Positions 26,262 through 34,517 of a stretch of DNA of 64,000 nt are shown here, piece by piece. The notes beneath the pieces are model-generated. The model saw nothing but the letters and a program-made list of their open reading frames with translations, ran no database searches and was not told the origin of the DNA. The stretch is from Tangfeifania diversioriginum (GTDB lineage Bacteria; Bacteroidota; Bacteroidia; Bacteroidales; Prolixibacteraceae): positions 62,001 to 126,000 of the forward strand of contig NZ_FQZE01000008.1 in NCBI RefSeq assembly GCF_900141875.1. The letters run 5' to 3'. Both the position numbers and the translations under genes were made by a program. The first letter of the stretch is position 1; each line of letters begins with the position of its first letter.

Positions 26262-27626
26262 TTATTTCACTGCCACGGTTTTCACGTTCATAAATTCTTT
26301 GATACCGTGCGATGAAAGTTCGCGGCCAAACCCGCTCTCTTTAATTCCACCAAACGGGATGCGCGGATCGGATTTCACAAAATCGTTCACAAAACAGCAA
26401 CCGGCCTGTAATTGCGTTTCGGCAATTCTTTCTCCTTTTTTCAGGTCGCGGGTAAAAACAGCAGCTCCGAGCCCAAATACAGAGTCGTTGGCTACGCGAA
26501 TGGCTTCTGTTTCATTTTTCACCCGGATGACCGAAGCCACGGGACCGAACAGCTCCTCATCGTAGGCGGGCATGCCTGGGTTCACATTTTCAAGAATGGT
26601 TGGCGGGTAGAATGCCCCTTTCATGTTGGGTTTTTCGCCACCAATAATTACTTCGGCACCCATTTTCACTGAATCGGTAACCTGACGGTGAAGTTCGTCG
26701 CGTAAATCAATCCTTGCCAGCGGCCCCATTGTAATTTCGGGTTCGCACGGATCGCCATATTCTGCTTTCATCATTTCCTGGGTAAAATATTCCAGAAATT
26801 CGGGATAAACCGTTTCGGTTACAATAAACCGTTTAGCACCAATACAACTCTGTCCGGCATTTACCAGCCTTCCGGTGGCGCAGGTTTTTGCAGCCGAAAC
26901 CAAGTCGGCATCTTCCAGAATGAGGTACGGATCGCTGCCGCCCAGTTCGAGCACGCATTTTTTCATTACGCTTCCGGCAACCGAAGCCACACTTTTACCG
27001 GCAGGAGTGCTCCCGGTAAGGCTAACCGCTTTTATTGCATGATGTTTAATTACGGACTCCACCTGCTTGCTTCCAATCAACAGTGTACGGAACACATTTT
27101 CGGGGAAACCGGCTTCGCGAAACAGATCTTCAATGGCCAGGGCACAACCGGGTACGTTACTGGCGTGTTTTAACACCGCAGTGTTGCCGGCCATTACAGT
27201 TGGTGCCGCAAACCTGAAAACCTGCCAGAACGGAAAATTCCAGGGCATCACAGCGAGAATAGTCCCAATAGGCTGGTAACTCACATACGATGAAGAAAAA
27301 TCGGAATCGATGATTTCATTCTCAAGAAAACTTTCGGCATTTTCAGCATAATACTCGCACACCCAGGCGCACTTTTCAATTTCAGCTATTCCTTCGTGCA
27401 AAACCTTCCCCATTTCGTGGGCCATCAGGCGGGCCAATTCTTCTTTTTTACTTTTTAAAAGGCTGGCCAGGTTTTGCATCATCTGGCTGCGGTGAAAGAA
27501 CGATGTTTTGCGCCAGCTATGCCAGCTTTTATCCACCGAGTTAATTATTTTTTCAACTCCTTTTTCTGAAAAAATCTCGTAGTTCTGAAAAGATTCACCC
27601 GTAACGGGATTTACTGATTTCATCAT
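26262..27626 (-). CDS. NAD(P)-dependent aldehyde dehydrogenase, succinate-semialdehyde type
   Basis: The 454-residue enzyme has the full aldehyde dehydrogenase pattern: GTILAVMPWNFPFWQVFR near residue 120, the catalytic Glu in VLELGGSDPYLI near 226, the catalytic Cys in NAGQSCIGAKR near 260, and the C-terminal RIPFGGIKESGFGRELS. The sequence style (short N-terminus beginning VNPVTGE) is that of the Sad/YneI-like succinate-semialdehyde dehydrogenases, which feed GABA-derived carbon into the TCA cycle. The exact aldehyde is inferred. It is transcribed alone; pirin lies upstream on the same strand. Confidence 0.87.
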   Translation of the reverse strand: MMKSVNPVTGESFQNYEIFSEKGVEKIINSVDKSWHSWRKTSFFHRSQMMQNLASLLKSKKEELARLMAHEMGKVLHEGIAEIEKCAWVCEYYAENAESFLENEIIDSDFSSSYVSYQPIGTILAVMPWNFPFWQVFRFAAPTVMAGNTAVLKHASNVPGCALAIEDLFREAGFPENVFRTLLIGSKQVESVIKHHAIKAVSLTGSTPAGKSVASVAGSVMKKCVLELGGSDPYLILEDADLVSAAKTCATGRLVNAGQSCIGAKRFIVTETVYPEFLEYFTQEMMKAEYGDPCEPEITMGPLARIDLRDELHRQVTDSVKMGAEVIIGGEKPNMKGAFYPPTILENVNPGMPAYDEELFGPVASVIRVKNETEAIRVANDSVFGLGAAVFTRDLKKGERIAETQLQAGCCFVNDFVKSDPRIPFGGIKESGFGRELSSHGIKEFMNVKTVAVK

Positions 27627-27707
27627 ATTTTGGTAGTCATTTATTTGATAAACGAATTTATAAAAATTACTACGAAAAAAATGGAATCAGGTTTTTGAAA
27701 ATTTCAA

Positions 27708-28421
27708 TTAATGCATGGGAACTTCTATGGCGAGCAGCTTTGAGTTTTCACTCATTGCAATTTTAAGCGGTCCGTTGACTGGCCCGAAACCGGCGGCATC
27801 GCGCTTTTCGAGCTTGGTGCCTTCAATTTCTGCCTGTCCTTCAATCACCATGAAATAAACTCCGTTTTTTTCTGATTTCGGTTTATATTCGGTTACTCCT
27901 TCCCTTTTAAAATCGATTACCGATATAAAAGCATCCTGGTGAATCCACAGCGATTCGTTGCGACCATCGGGTGAAACCAGCAGCTGCCATTTCTTTTGGC
28001 GGCCTTCCGGGCTGAATTTTTTCTGATCGTAGCGCGGTTCATGGCCTTTTTCATCGGTGAAAATCCAGATTTGAAACAGGTTGACCGGCTCTGAGTCGGA
28101 GGCATTAAATTCGGAATGAAGTACTCCTGTGCCAGCCGACATTACCTGCACTTCGCCGGTGGTAATCACGCCTTCGTTTCCCATATTGTCGCTGTGTTTT
28201 AATGCCCCCGAAAGCGGAATGGTAATGATTTCCATGTCTTCGTGCGGGTGCATTCCAAATCCTTTGGAAGGGGCTACAATATCGTCGTTCAGCACTCTGA
28301 GTTTGCCGAAATGAATTTTTTCGGGATTGTAGTAATTGGCAAAACTGAAGGAATGGGCTGCTTTTAGCCATCCGTGGTCGGCAATTCCTCTGTCGGAAGC
28401 CTTATGAATTAATTTTTCCAT
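27708..28421 (-). CDS. Pirin family protein
   Basis: The start is placed at 28421, giving MEKLIHKASDRGIADHGWLKAAHSFSF, because the 20 residues encoded upstream overlap an intergenic repeat and do not fit the family. The N-terminal cupin shows the metal ligands in GFGMHPHEDMEIITIPL and the matching HSEFNASD; a second cupin follows. Bacterial pirins are iron-binding proteins, some with quercetinase activity; the role here is unknown. The length of 237 residues is normal. It lies upstream of the aldehyde dehydrogenase gene with an 80-bp gap. Confidence 0.9.
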   Translation of the reverse strand: MEKLIHKASDRGIADHGWLKAAHSFSFANYYNPEKIHFGKLRVLNDDIVAPSKGFGMHPHEDMEIITIPLSGALKHSDNMGNEGVITTGEVQVMSAGTGVLHSEFNASDSEPVNLFQIWIFTDEKGHEPRYDQKKFSPEGRQKKWQLLVSPDGRNESLWIHQDAFISVIDFKREGVTEYKPKSEKNGVYFMVIEGQAEIEGTKLEKRDAAGFGPVNGPLKIAMSENSKLLAIEVPMH

Positions 28422-28444
28422 TGTAAATAATTTTAAAAGAAAAA

Positions 28445-28533
28445 GGGTATCCAAAAAAGATTGAAATCTGCTAAATGCCATTGTCCTGAACTTGTTTCAG
28501 AATGACATCACAGATTACTTTTTTTGGACACCC
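28445..28533. repeat. GGGTGTCCAAAAAA-ended inverted repeat
   Basis: The ends GGGTATCCAAAAAA (28445-28458) and TTTTTTGGACACCC (28520-28533) are inverted repeats with one mismatch. The centre holds GTCCTGAACTTGTTTCAG, another motif that looks repeat-like. It lies between pirin and yceI. Confidence 0.65.
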
Positions 28534-28560
28534 TCCTTCAGGGTTATCAATTTTATTCCA

Positions 28561-29181
28561 TTACTTCGTTTCCAACATAGCGGTACCAGATGTTTCAGTA
28601 GCCACTACATTAAAATCGAGCGTAAAAGTGTCGTAAATCATGTTATCACCCAAATTATCGAAGAATTTACCAGAGCCATAACGAACATCGTACAAGGTGC
28701 GATCGACTTCAATTACTCCCCCTGACACCAACCTGTCGTTACCTATGGTTACTTCAGCAGTAAAACTAACGGGGTGGGTTACTCCTTTTATGGTTAAATC
28801 GCCGGTAAATGAATAATCATTCCCGCTTTTATGCTGAACCTTTTTCACCACCAGGGTAGAAACGGGATATTTATCCACCGAAAAGAAGTCATCGGATTTC
28901 AGGTGGCCCTCCAGTTTCTGCTTTGAAGATTCATCTTTTATATCTGCGTTCTCAATTGTAGTCATATCAATTTTGAAAGTACCTCCCTCTATTTTATTAT
29001 CTTTTACTTCGAGCGATCCGCTTTTAAAATCGATTGTACCGTTGTGTTGCCCGGTTACTTTTTTGCCGGTCCATTTCACTGTGCTTTTGCTATTGTCCAC
29101 CTCATAGTTTCCGGCAAATAACTGAACTCCCAAGAAGGTGCTTAATAAAATTGTTGCTAATAATTTCCCTGTTGTTTTCAT
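28561..29181 (-). CDS. YceI family periplasmic protein
   Basis: The 206-residue protein has a Sec signal peptide (about residues 1-23, ending LFAG) and a YceI-type lipocalin-like beta barrel: YEVDNSKSTVKWTGKKV at the mature start, GHLKSDDFFSVDKYPVST near residue 92, and DLTIKGVTHPVSF near 125. Family members bind long isoprenoid or amphiphilic ligands and are often stress-induced. A 26-bp perfect palindrome lies 53-78 bp upstream of its start, inside the likely promoter. Neighbouring OsmC on the same strand supports a stress context. Confidence 0.9.
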   Translation of the reverse strand: MKTTGKLLATILLSTFLGVQLFAGNYEVDNSKSTVKWTGKKVTGQHNGTIDFKSGSLEVKDNKIEGGTFKIDMTTIENADIKDESSKQKLEGHLKSDDFFSVDKYPVSTLVVKKVQHKSGNDYSFTGDLTIKGVTHPVSFTAEVTIGNDRLVSGGVIEVDRTLYDVRYGSGKFFDNLGDNMIYDTFTLDFNVVATETSGTAMLETK

Positions 29182-29233
29182 GTCTTTTTAATTTTTTATT
29201 CTACTTTTTTCTATCTGTAATTATATTTTCGAC

Positions 29234-29259
29234 AATTAAAGACAAATTTGTCTTTAATT
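29234..29259. promoter_or_regulatory. 26-bp perfect palindrome, candidate operator of yceI
   Basis: The half-site AATTAAAGACAAA is followed directly by its exact reverse complement TTTGTCTTTAATT. On the minus strand the TTTG at the centre is in place for a -33 box, with a weaker TAATTAC element 19 bp downstream, ahead of yceI. A dimeric repressor bound here would block that promoter; the protein is unknown. Confidence 0.6.
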
Positions 29260-29270
29260 TGTTCAAGGCC

Positions 29271-29298
29271 AAAAAAAAGCAACAAATTTTGTTGCTTT
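29271..29298 (-). terminator. Intrinsic terminator after osmC
   Basis: On the minus strand, AAAGCAAC and GTTGCTTT pair around an A/T-rich loop and are followed by a run of eight T. It lies 30 bp past the osmC stop codon. Confidence 0.8.
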
Positions 29299-29327
29299 AT
29301 CTATCAGTAAATAATAGAATTATCGAT

Positions 29328-29750
29328 TTACTCCACAATTCTGATTTCACTTTTTATATCCATCGCCTTTTCATAAACAGCGGTAACCCCGCAGTATTTT
29401 TCCTCGGAAAGTTTAACTGCTTTTTCGAGTTTCGCTTTGGGTAAATCTTTCCCTTTAAACTGGTAAATCACCTTCATTTTGTTGTAATGCTTTGGATGTT
29501 CGTCGGTCACATCGGCTTCCACAATTACATTAAATGCTTCGGGTTCCACTTTCATTTTTTTCAGGATCATAATCACATCAACGCCTGTACAGCCGGCAAG
29601 TGCGGTAAGCATTAATTTTTTGGGACGAGGGCCCAAATCGCTGCCACCTGCTTCTTTTGTGGCATCAATAACTACTTTGTGGCCATCCATATCCGTTTCA
29701 AACGCAACTTTGTCGGTCCACGATAAATCAACTACATGTTTCATATTCAT
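29328..29750 (-). CDS. OsmC/Ohr family protein
   Basis: The 140-residue protein has the OsmC-fold features: LTALAGCTGVDVIMILKKM near residue 47-65 with the first redox-active Cys, and the C-terminal SEEKYCGVTAVYEKAM with the second Cys near residue 119. Family enzymes reduce organic peroxides with these two cysteines. It is cytoplasmic and monocistronic, ended by its own terminator. Confidence 0.9.
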   Translation of the reverse strand: MNMKHVVDLSWTDKVAFETDMDGHKVVIDATKEAGGSDLGPRPKKLMLTALAGCTGVDVIMILKKMKVEPEAFNVIVEADVTDEHPKHYNKMKVIYQFKGKDLPKAKLEKAVKLSEEKYCGVTAVYEKAMDIKSEIRIVE

Positions 29751-29850
29751 TTCTTTTACTTGTGTTTCAATTCATTCCGCTGCAAATATACAACATCGAA
29801 ATATCTATATAAATAGTTTTTCAAATATTCATTGAAATTGTATCTTTAAC

Positions 29851-29858
29851 TATTTTTG
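29851..29858 (+). promoter_or_regulatory. Candidate -7 box of the Crp/Fnr gene
   Basis: TATTTTTG matches TAnnTTTG exactly and lies 42 bp ahead of the ATG at 29900. The -33 region is not a clear TTTG. Confidence 0.4.
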
Positions 29859-29899
29859 AACAAAGTTGTTATTTAAGGTAATTAACAGAGCAATAGGAA

Positions 29900-30601
29900 A
29901 TGAGAAGTGTTATAAAAAGACCCACGGAAGCGGAAACTGATTTAAGCGGATTTCATTTGTTTAAAAAGCTGGACGAGAACGAATTTAACCGGTTGAATTA
30001 TGAGAAAACCTGCTCGCTTTACAAAAAGGGAACCATTATTTACCGTGAAGGCAGCAGGCTGACGGGTTTCTTCTGTGTTACCCGCGGTATTGTAAAAGTA
30101 TTAAAAACCGGTATCGACGGGAAGGAACAGATTATACGCTTTGCCAAAAAGGGTGAAATAATTGCCTACCGCTCGCTTTTAAGCCAGGAACTGGCCTGCA
30201 CAACTGCAAAAGTAATAGACGAAGCCGTGTTGTGCCACGTTCCGTATCAAACATTACTTTTCCTGATTAAAAACAACTGGCAATTTTCGCACCACATGCT
30301 GCAGATAGTTTGCCGCGAGCTGCGCGAAGCCAACGATTACATTACCGATATTGCACAAAAAACAGTGCGCGAAAGACTGGCTGAAGTGCTGCTTCTTTTA
30401 AAAGAAAATTTTGAAGTGGACAACCAGAATACCCTGCAGATTTCGTTAACCCGCGAGGAGCTTGCCAACATGGTGGGAACTGCCACAGAATCGGTTATTC
30501 GCTTGCTCTCGGAATTTAAACAGGATGGGCTAATCGAATTGCAGGGAAGAAAGATTAAGTTTTTGGATATACCCAGTTTAAGGCGAGTGGCCAATATTTA
30601 A
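29900..30601 (+). CDS. Crp/Fnr family transcriptional regulator
   Basis: The 233-residue protein has an N-terminal cyclic-nucleotide-binding-type beta roll (about residues 20-140, with KKGTIIYREGSRLTGFFCVTRGIVKV) and a C-terminal winged helix (about 155-225, with LTREELANMVGTATESVIRLLSEFKQDGLIEL). The Fnr-type N-terminal cysteine cluster is absent, so it is not an oxygen-sensing [4Fe-4S] Fnr of the E. coli type; the ligand is unknown. It is followed 6 bp later by a methyltransferase gene, so the two are probably co-transcribed. Confidence 0.92.
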   Translation: MRSVIKRPTEAETDLSGFHLFKKLDENEFNRLNYEKTCSLYKKGTIIYREGSRLTGFFCVTRGIVKVLKTGIDGKEQIIRFAKKGEIIAYRSLLSQELACTTAKVIDEAVLCHVPYQTLLFLIKNNWQFSHHMLQIVCRELREANDYITDIAQKTVRERLAEVLLLLKENFEVDNQNTLQISLTREELANMVGTATESVIRLLSEFKQDGLIELQGRKIKFLDIPSLRRVANI

Positions 30602-30607
30602 AACCCG

Positions 30608-31390
30608 ATGCAGGAACGTCATAAAAACAAAAAACGCTACTTTTCTGAACAGGCAAACACTACCCGGAAATATGTAATCCCCTATATTTCGGACCAGGTA
30701 AAAATTGATCCGCAAACCACAGTTTTGGAAATTGGGTGTGCCGAGGCCGGCAATCTGAAACCATTTCTGGATTTGGGTTGTAAAGCCACCGGCATCGATA
30801 TTTCGTGCGGACGCATTGAGCTGGCAAGGGAATTTTATTCCAATCATCCCAAAAAGAACAACCTCACCCTGATTTGCGAAGACATTTACAACGTGAATTT
30901 AAAGGGAAAAACCTTCAATATTATCATCATGCGCGATGTGATTGAACACATTCCCGATCAGGAAAAATTTATGCATTACGTGAAAAAATTTCTTAACCCG
31001 GAAGGGAAATTTTTCCTGGCTTTTCCGCCCTGGCAAAACCCGTTTGGCGGACACCAGCAGGTTTGCCAAAATAAAATTCTGTCGAAATTGCCTTACTTTC
31101 ACCTGTTGCCCCGTTTTCTTTACCGGTTTATCCTGAATAGTGGTGAAAGCAACAAAAAGAGGATTGACGAACTGCTTTTCATTAAAGAAACCGGCATTTC
31201 CATTGAACGGTTTGAACGAATTCTGAAAAAGGAATTTTACAGCACCGATAAGCGAACCTTCTTTTTTATTAATCCGAACTATGAAACCAAATTCGGACTG
31301 AAACCCCGCAAACAATCTAAAATAATTGCTGGTATCCCGTGGTTGCGAAATTTCTTCACTACCGCGGCTTATTACGTCATTTCAAAATAG
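30608..31390 (+). CDS. Class I SAM-dependent methyltransferase
   Basis: The 260-residue protein has a Rossmann-type methyltransferase core: motif I VLEIGCAEAGNLKPFLDLG near residue 39, CKATGIDISCGRIELARE with the acidic residue after strand 2, and IIIMRDVIEHIPDQEKF near residue 105 as in the Methyltransf_11/23 group. The second half (about residues 150-260) is family specific. The substrate cannot be told; relatives methylate small molecules or lipid-linked glycans. Only 6 bp separate it from the regulator gene upstream. Confidence 0.85.
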   Translation: MQERHKNKKRYFSEQANTTRKYVIPYISDQVKIDPQTTVLEIGCAEAGNLKPFLDLGCKATGIDISCGRIELAREFYSNHPKKNNLTLICEDIYNVNLKGKTFNIIIMRDVIEHIPDQEKFMHYVKKFLNPEGKFFLAFPPWQNPFGGHQQVCQNKILSKLPYFHLLPRFLYRFILNSGESNKKRIDELLFIKETGISIERFERILKKEFYSTDKRTFFFINPNYETKFGLKPRKQSKIIAGIPWLRNFFTTAAYYVISK

Positions 31391-31399
31391 AAGTCTTTT

Positions 31400-32203
31400 T
31401 TAATTCACCCTGATTTGTTCGTATCTATCGGGGATTCGCAGCGTGAGTTCATCAATTTTATCGGTTGAAAACCCATTCATTCTAAGTTTCAAATTAATGC
31501 GTTCTCCGCGCGAAACCATGTTCATTTCAATGGTTCCGGGGTAATCTTTCTTCTTCACCTTTTCAAAATCTTCAAAAACCATTTCCAGTTCCCGGGCATT
31601 CAATTCATCGTTAACAATCAACTTTGTTAGCGCATAATTCAGCGGACTGAAATACATTTTTTGTTCTTCGCCTGACTCAAGTAAAAACAGGCCCTCTTCT
31701 ACCGATGAGTTGAAATGCGTGAAATTTGCTCTGCTCTCGTAATCGTGGTAAGAAAAAGCGTTATTTGAAATGATGGACTGAACGATTTCAAAATTGAGTT
31801 TTGTGTTTAAAAAGCGGCTCAAATAGGAGTAATCGTCCACAAAATAGTTGCGATCGATGTAATTCACATATTTCACACTGTCGGGTGTCAGCAGAACGCG
31901 GCCAACCGGTATATTTATTTTACTGATGGAAACCAGTATTTTTTCATCTTTTATGGCTTTCAGGTTGACACGAAAATTGGTATTATTTTGATTACCAGAA
32001 AACCGACAATTAATCCGTCTGATAGTAAGGAAATCATAATCGAAGGCATTTTGTTCCACCTTTTTTACCAGCCTCCGTGTGCTCAGTGGTTTTATGGAGT
32101 CGTCAGTCAAATTGCGGGTTGTCCGGCACGACGATATTCCCAAAGCCGCAATCAGAACAAGAAAAATAACTAACCTTTTTCGTCTCAACACATCTTCTTT
32201 CAT
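31400..32203 (-). CDS. DUF4292 lipoprotein
   Basis: A 267-residue lipoprotein with a charged N-terminus, a hydrophobic segment (LVIFLVLIAALGISSC, Cys about 26) and the DUF4292 body (CRFSGNQNNTNFRVNLKAIKD near residue 66, then VGRVLLTPDSVKYVNYIDR). The fold is expected to be LolA/LolB-like, suggesting lipid or lipoprotein handling at the envelope, but that is inference. The start abuts the stop of the TPR gene with no gap; together with dut they form one operon, an order common in Bacteroidota. Confidence 0.85.
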   Translation of the reverse strand: MKEDVLRRKRLVIFLVLIAALGISSCRTTRNLTDDSIKPLSTRRLVKKVEQNAFDYDFLTIRRINCRFSGNQNNTNFRVNLKAIKDEKILVSISKINIPVGRVLLTPDSVKYVNYIDRNYFVDDYSYLSRFLNTKLNFEIVQSIISNNAFSYHDYESRANFTHFNSSVEEGLFLLESGEEQKMYFSPLNYALTKLIVNDELNARELEMVFEDFEKVKKKDYPGTIEMNMVSRGERINLKLRMNGFSTDKIDELTLRIPDRYEQIRVN

Positions 32204-33970
32204 CTACTCTTCCAGGTATTGCTTTTCGTCAATTTTCCGCTGCAGCAGTTCGGATTCACCACCAAACTCAATGGCTTTTTCCCAGTATTTAAGCGCTTCG
32301 TCGGTTTCCTCCATTTTAATCAGAATATCGCCGTAATGCTCCAGCAGAGTTGGATTTTCTTCTCCTCCGTTATCAAGGGCCGATTTCATGTAGAATTTGG
32401 CCAGCGAATAGTCGCCTTTCTTAAACAGCACCCAGGCGTGTGTGTCGAGGTAAGTGGGATTTTCGGGGAACCGTTCAATTACTTTTCCGCTCATGCGTTC
32501 GGCCTTGTCAAGGTTCTTTCCGTCCAGCGAAAGGTAGTAGGCGAAATTATTCAGGGCGATATGGTTATCAGGATCTAAATCAACCGATTCGTCGAAAATT
32601 TCGAATGCCTCCTGCACATTTCCCATTTTATAAAGTGCTTCGCCTTTGAGCATCAAAAACTGGCCTTCCATTTGTTTGTTTTCAACCACATACATTAATC
32701 CTTCTTCGGAAACGGAGACTGCTTCTTCAAATTTTTCGAGCTGAACACATGCCACAGCATTTAAAAAATAGGTTTGTGGCTGGTTGGGAAATAAATCTGT
32801 TGCTTCGCGGCTGTGCTCGTACAATGCTTGCCAGTCTTGCAAATCGTTGTCGATAAAAAGCAACCGCTCCCAAAGCATATAATCGTTTTTTTCAATTTCA
32901 AGCGATTTCAGTAACTCTTCGCGGGCTTCTTCAATCCTGTTGTTTTTAAGCATTTTTTCAGCACGGATTGTGTAAACAAGATGTTCGTCAGGGTGCGTTT
33001 CGGCCAGTATTTCAGTTAGCTGATCTTCCTGTTCGGGTGTTAAGTTCGATTCTTCCGGATTGGAAGTAAGCATCATATAAAGCTGCAGTTTGGTCTGAAT
33101 ATCAACCTCTTCGCTTCTGAATCCTTTTTTGGTTTCTTCGAATGATTTTTCCGGCTTCCCGTTTTGCAGGTAATAGTTGGCGAGCGAAAAATGCACGAAT
33201 CCGTTTTCAGGGTCAATTTCTTTAATTTTCTGATAATATTTCATGGCACTCACCGAATCACCCTGGCTCTGGAATAAATCGGCCATCAACCCGTAATATT
33301 TAGGTTCGTCAGGATTGTGTTCAATCAGCTTTTCTATTTCGTTAAAAGCTTTTTCTATCTGCCCGGTTTCTTCGTAAAGCTGTTGTTTGGCCACCGAAAT
33401 TTGTTCGTTAATCCCGGCTTGTTCTTCCAGTTTGTCGTACGTTTCAATGGCTTGTTCAAATTCTCCCTCGTTCGACAATAAAAGGGCCTTCCGATAAAGA
33501 AAATCCAAATTTTCGGGTTCAGCTTCGAGCAGATCATTATAAACCTCTGCAGCTTTGCCATAGCGGCGGGTTTGCTGGTAAATCTGTGCCAGCAAGATTT
33601 TATACCACTTGTTTTCGGGATTCAGGCTAATGGCTTTTTCAAGTAAAAGCGATGCACTGGTAAAATCGTTATTGGCCGCATGAATACTGGCCAGCTCGTA
33701 CATTGCCGCCGAAGAATTAGGATCAAGATCCAAACAACCCGAAAAGAGCTGAATGGCTTTTTGCGGATTTCCAAGTGCTTTTTCCTTCAGGGCCTCCACA
33801 AACAAATATTCAAACTTTTTTTGATCTTCCTCGGCTAAATCAACTGTATCCTGAGCGGCACTGTTTGATTGATTTTCTTCCTGTTCTGCAACTTTTTTAA
33901 CTCCTGAACACGAAAAAATTATTCCGATCAGAAGCAAAAAAGTCAGCCATTTTATAGTAATATTCTTCAT
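32204..33970 (-). CDS. Tetratricopeptide-repeat lipoprotein
   Basis: The 588-residue protein starts with a lipoprotein signal (FLLLIGIIFSC, Cys about 21). About twelve TPR units follow, for example PQKAIQLFSGCLDLDPNSSAAMYELA, PENKWYKILLAQIYQQTRRYGKAAEVYNDLL and PDNHIALNNFAYYLSLDGKNLDKAE, in which the W/L/G/Y/A/P positions repeat every 34 residues. It is an envelope scaffold with no enzyme motif. It lies 3 bp downstream of dut and abuts the DUF4292 gene. Confidence 0.88.
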   Translation of the reverse strand: MKNITIKWLTFLLLIGIIFSCSGVKKVAEQEENQSNSAAQDTVDLAEEDQKKFEYLFVEALKEKALGNPQKAIQLFSGCLDLDPNSSAAMYELASIHAANNDFTSASLLLEKAISLNPENKWYKILLAQIYQQTRRYGKAAEVYNDLLEAEPENLDFLYRKALLLSNEGEFEQAIETYDKLEEQAGINEQISVAKQQLYEETGQIEKAFNEIEKLIEHNPDEPKYYGLMADLFQSQGDSVSAMKYYQKIKEIDPENGFVHFSLANYYLQNGKPEKSFEETKKGFRSEEVDIQTKLQLYMMLTSNPEESNLTPEQEDQLTEILAETHPDEHLVYTIRAEKMLKNNRIEEAREELLKSLEIEKNDYMLWERLLFIDNDLQDWQALYEHSREATDLFPNQPQTYFLNAVACVQLEKFEEAVSVSEEGLMYVVENKQMEGQFLMLKGEALYKMGNVQEAFEIFDESVDLDPDNHIALNNFAYYLSLDGKNLDKAERMSGKVIERFPENPTYLDTHAWVLFKKGDYSLAKFYMKSALDNGGEENPTLLEHYGDILIKMEETDEALKYWEKAIEFGGESELLQRKIDEKQYLEE

Positions 33971-33973
33971 TTT

Positions 33974-34408
33974 TCAATTATTTCCGGTATGTCCAAAACC
34001 TCCTGCGCCACGTTGTGTTTCGTTGAGTTGTTCTACCAAATTCCATTCCACTTGTTCGTGCGAGGCAATCACCATCTGGCAAATGCGTTCGCCGTTCTCA
34101 ATCACAAATTCCTCGTTGGAAAGATTAACAAGAATGACCCTTATTTCCCCCCTGTAATCGGCATCGATGGTTCCGGGTGTGTTTAAAACCGTAATTCCTT
34201 TTTTAATGGCCAGCCCGCTGCGTGGCCTAATTTGCGCCTCGTAGCCTTTGGGCAATTCAATGAACAATCCGGTGGGTATCAGTTTTCGTTCCAGTGGTTT
34301 CAACACAACCGGTTCATTCAAATAAGCGCGTAAATCTACTCCTGCCGACATTTCTGTGCTGTATTCCGGCAGCGGATGATTGGATTGATTAACTATTCTA
34401 ACCTGCAT
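33974..34408 (-). CDS. dut: dUTP diphosphatase
   Basis: The 144-residue enzyme has all five dUTPase motifs: [30 protein letters not shown] with the catalytic Asp, [10 protein letters not shown], and the C-terminal GAGGFGHTG. It hydrolyses dUTP to dUMP and pyrophosphate, keeping uracil out of DNA. It is the first gene of the dut-TPR-DUF4292 operon. Confidence 0.96.
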   Translation of the reverse strand: MQVRIVNQSNHPLPEYSTEMSAGVDLRAYLNEPVVLKPLERKLIPTGLFIELPKGYEAQIRPRSGLAIKKGITVLNTPGTIDADYRGEIRVILVNLSNEEFVIENGERICQMVIASHEQVEWNLVEQLNETQRGAGGFGHTGNN

Positions 34409-34517
34409 TTATTCCTGTTTTTTAAAAGACCGCTAAGATAAAGTTTTTCACAGAGACGGCACATGCGATTAACATTATTTATTAATTCGGCTGTTGATTC
34501 AACCATTTGGTTAACAA

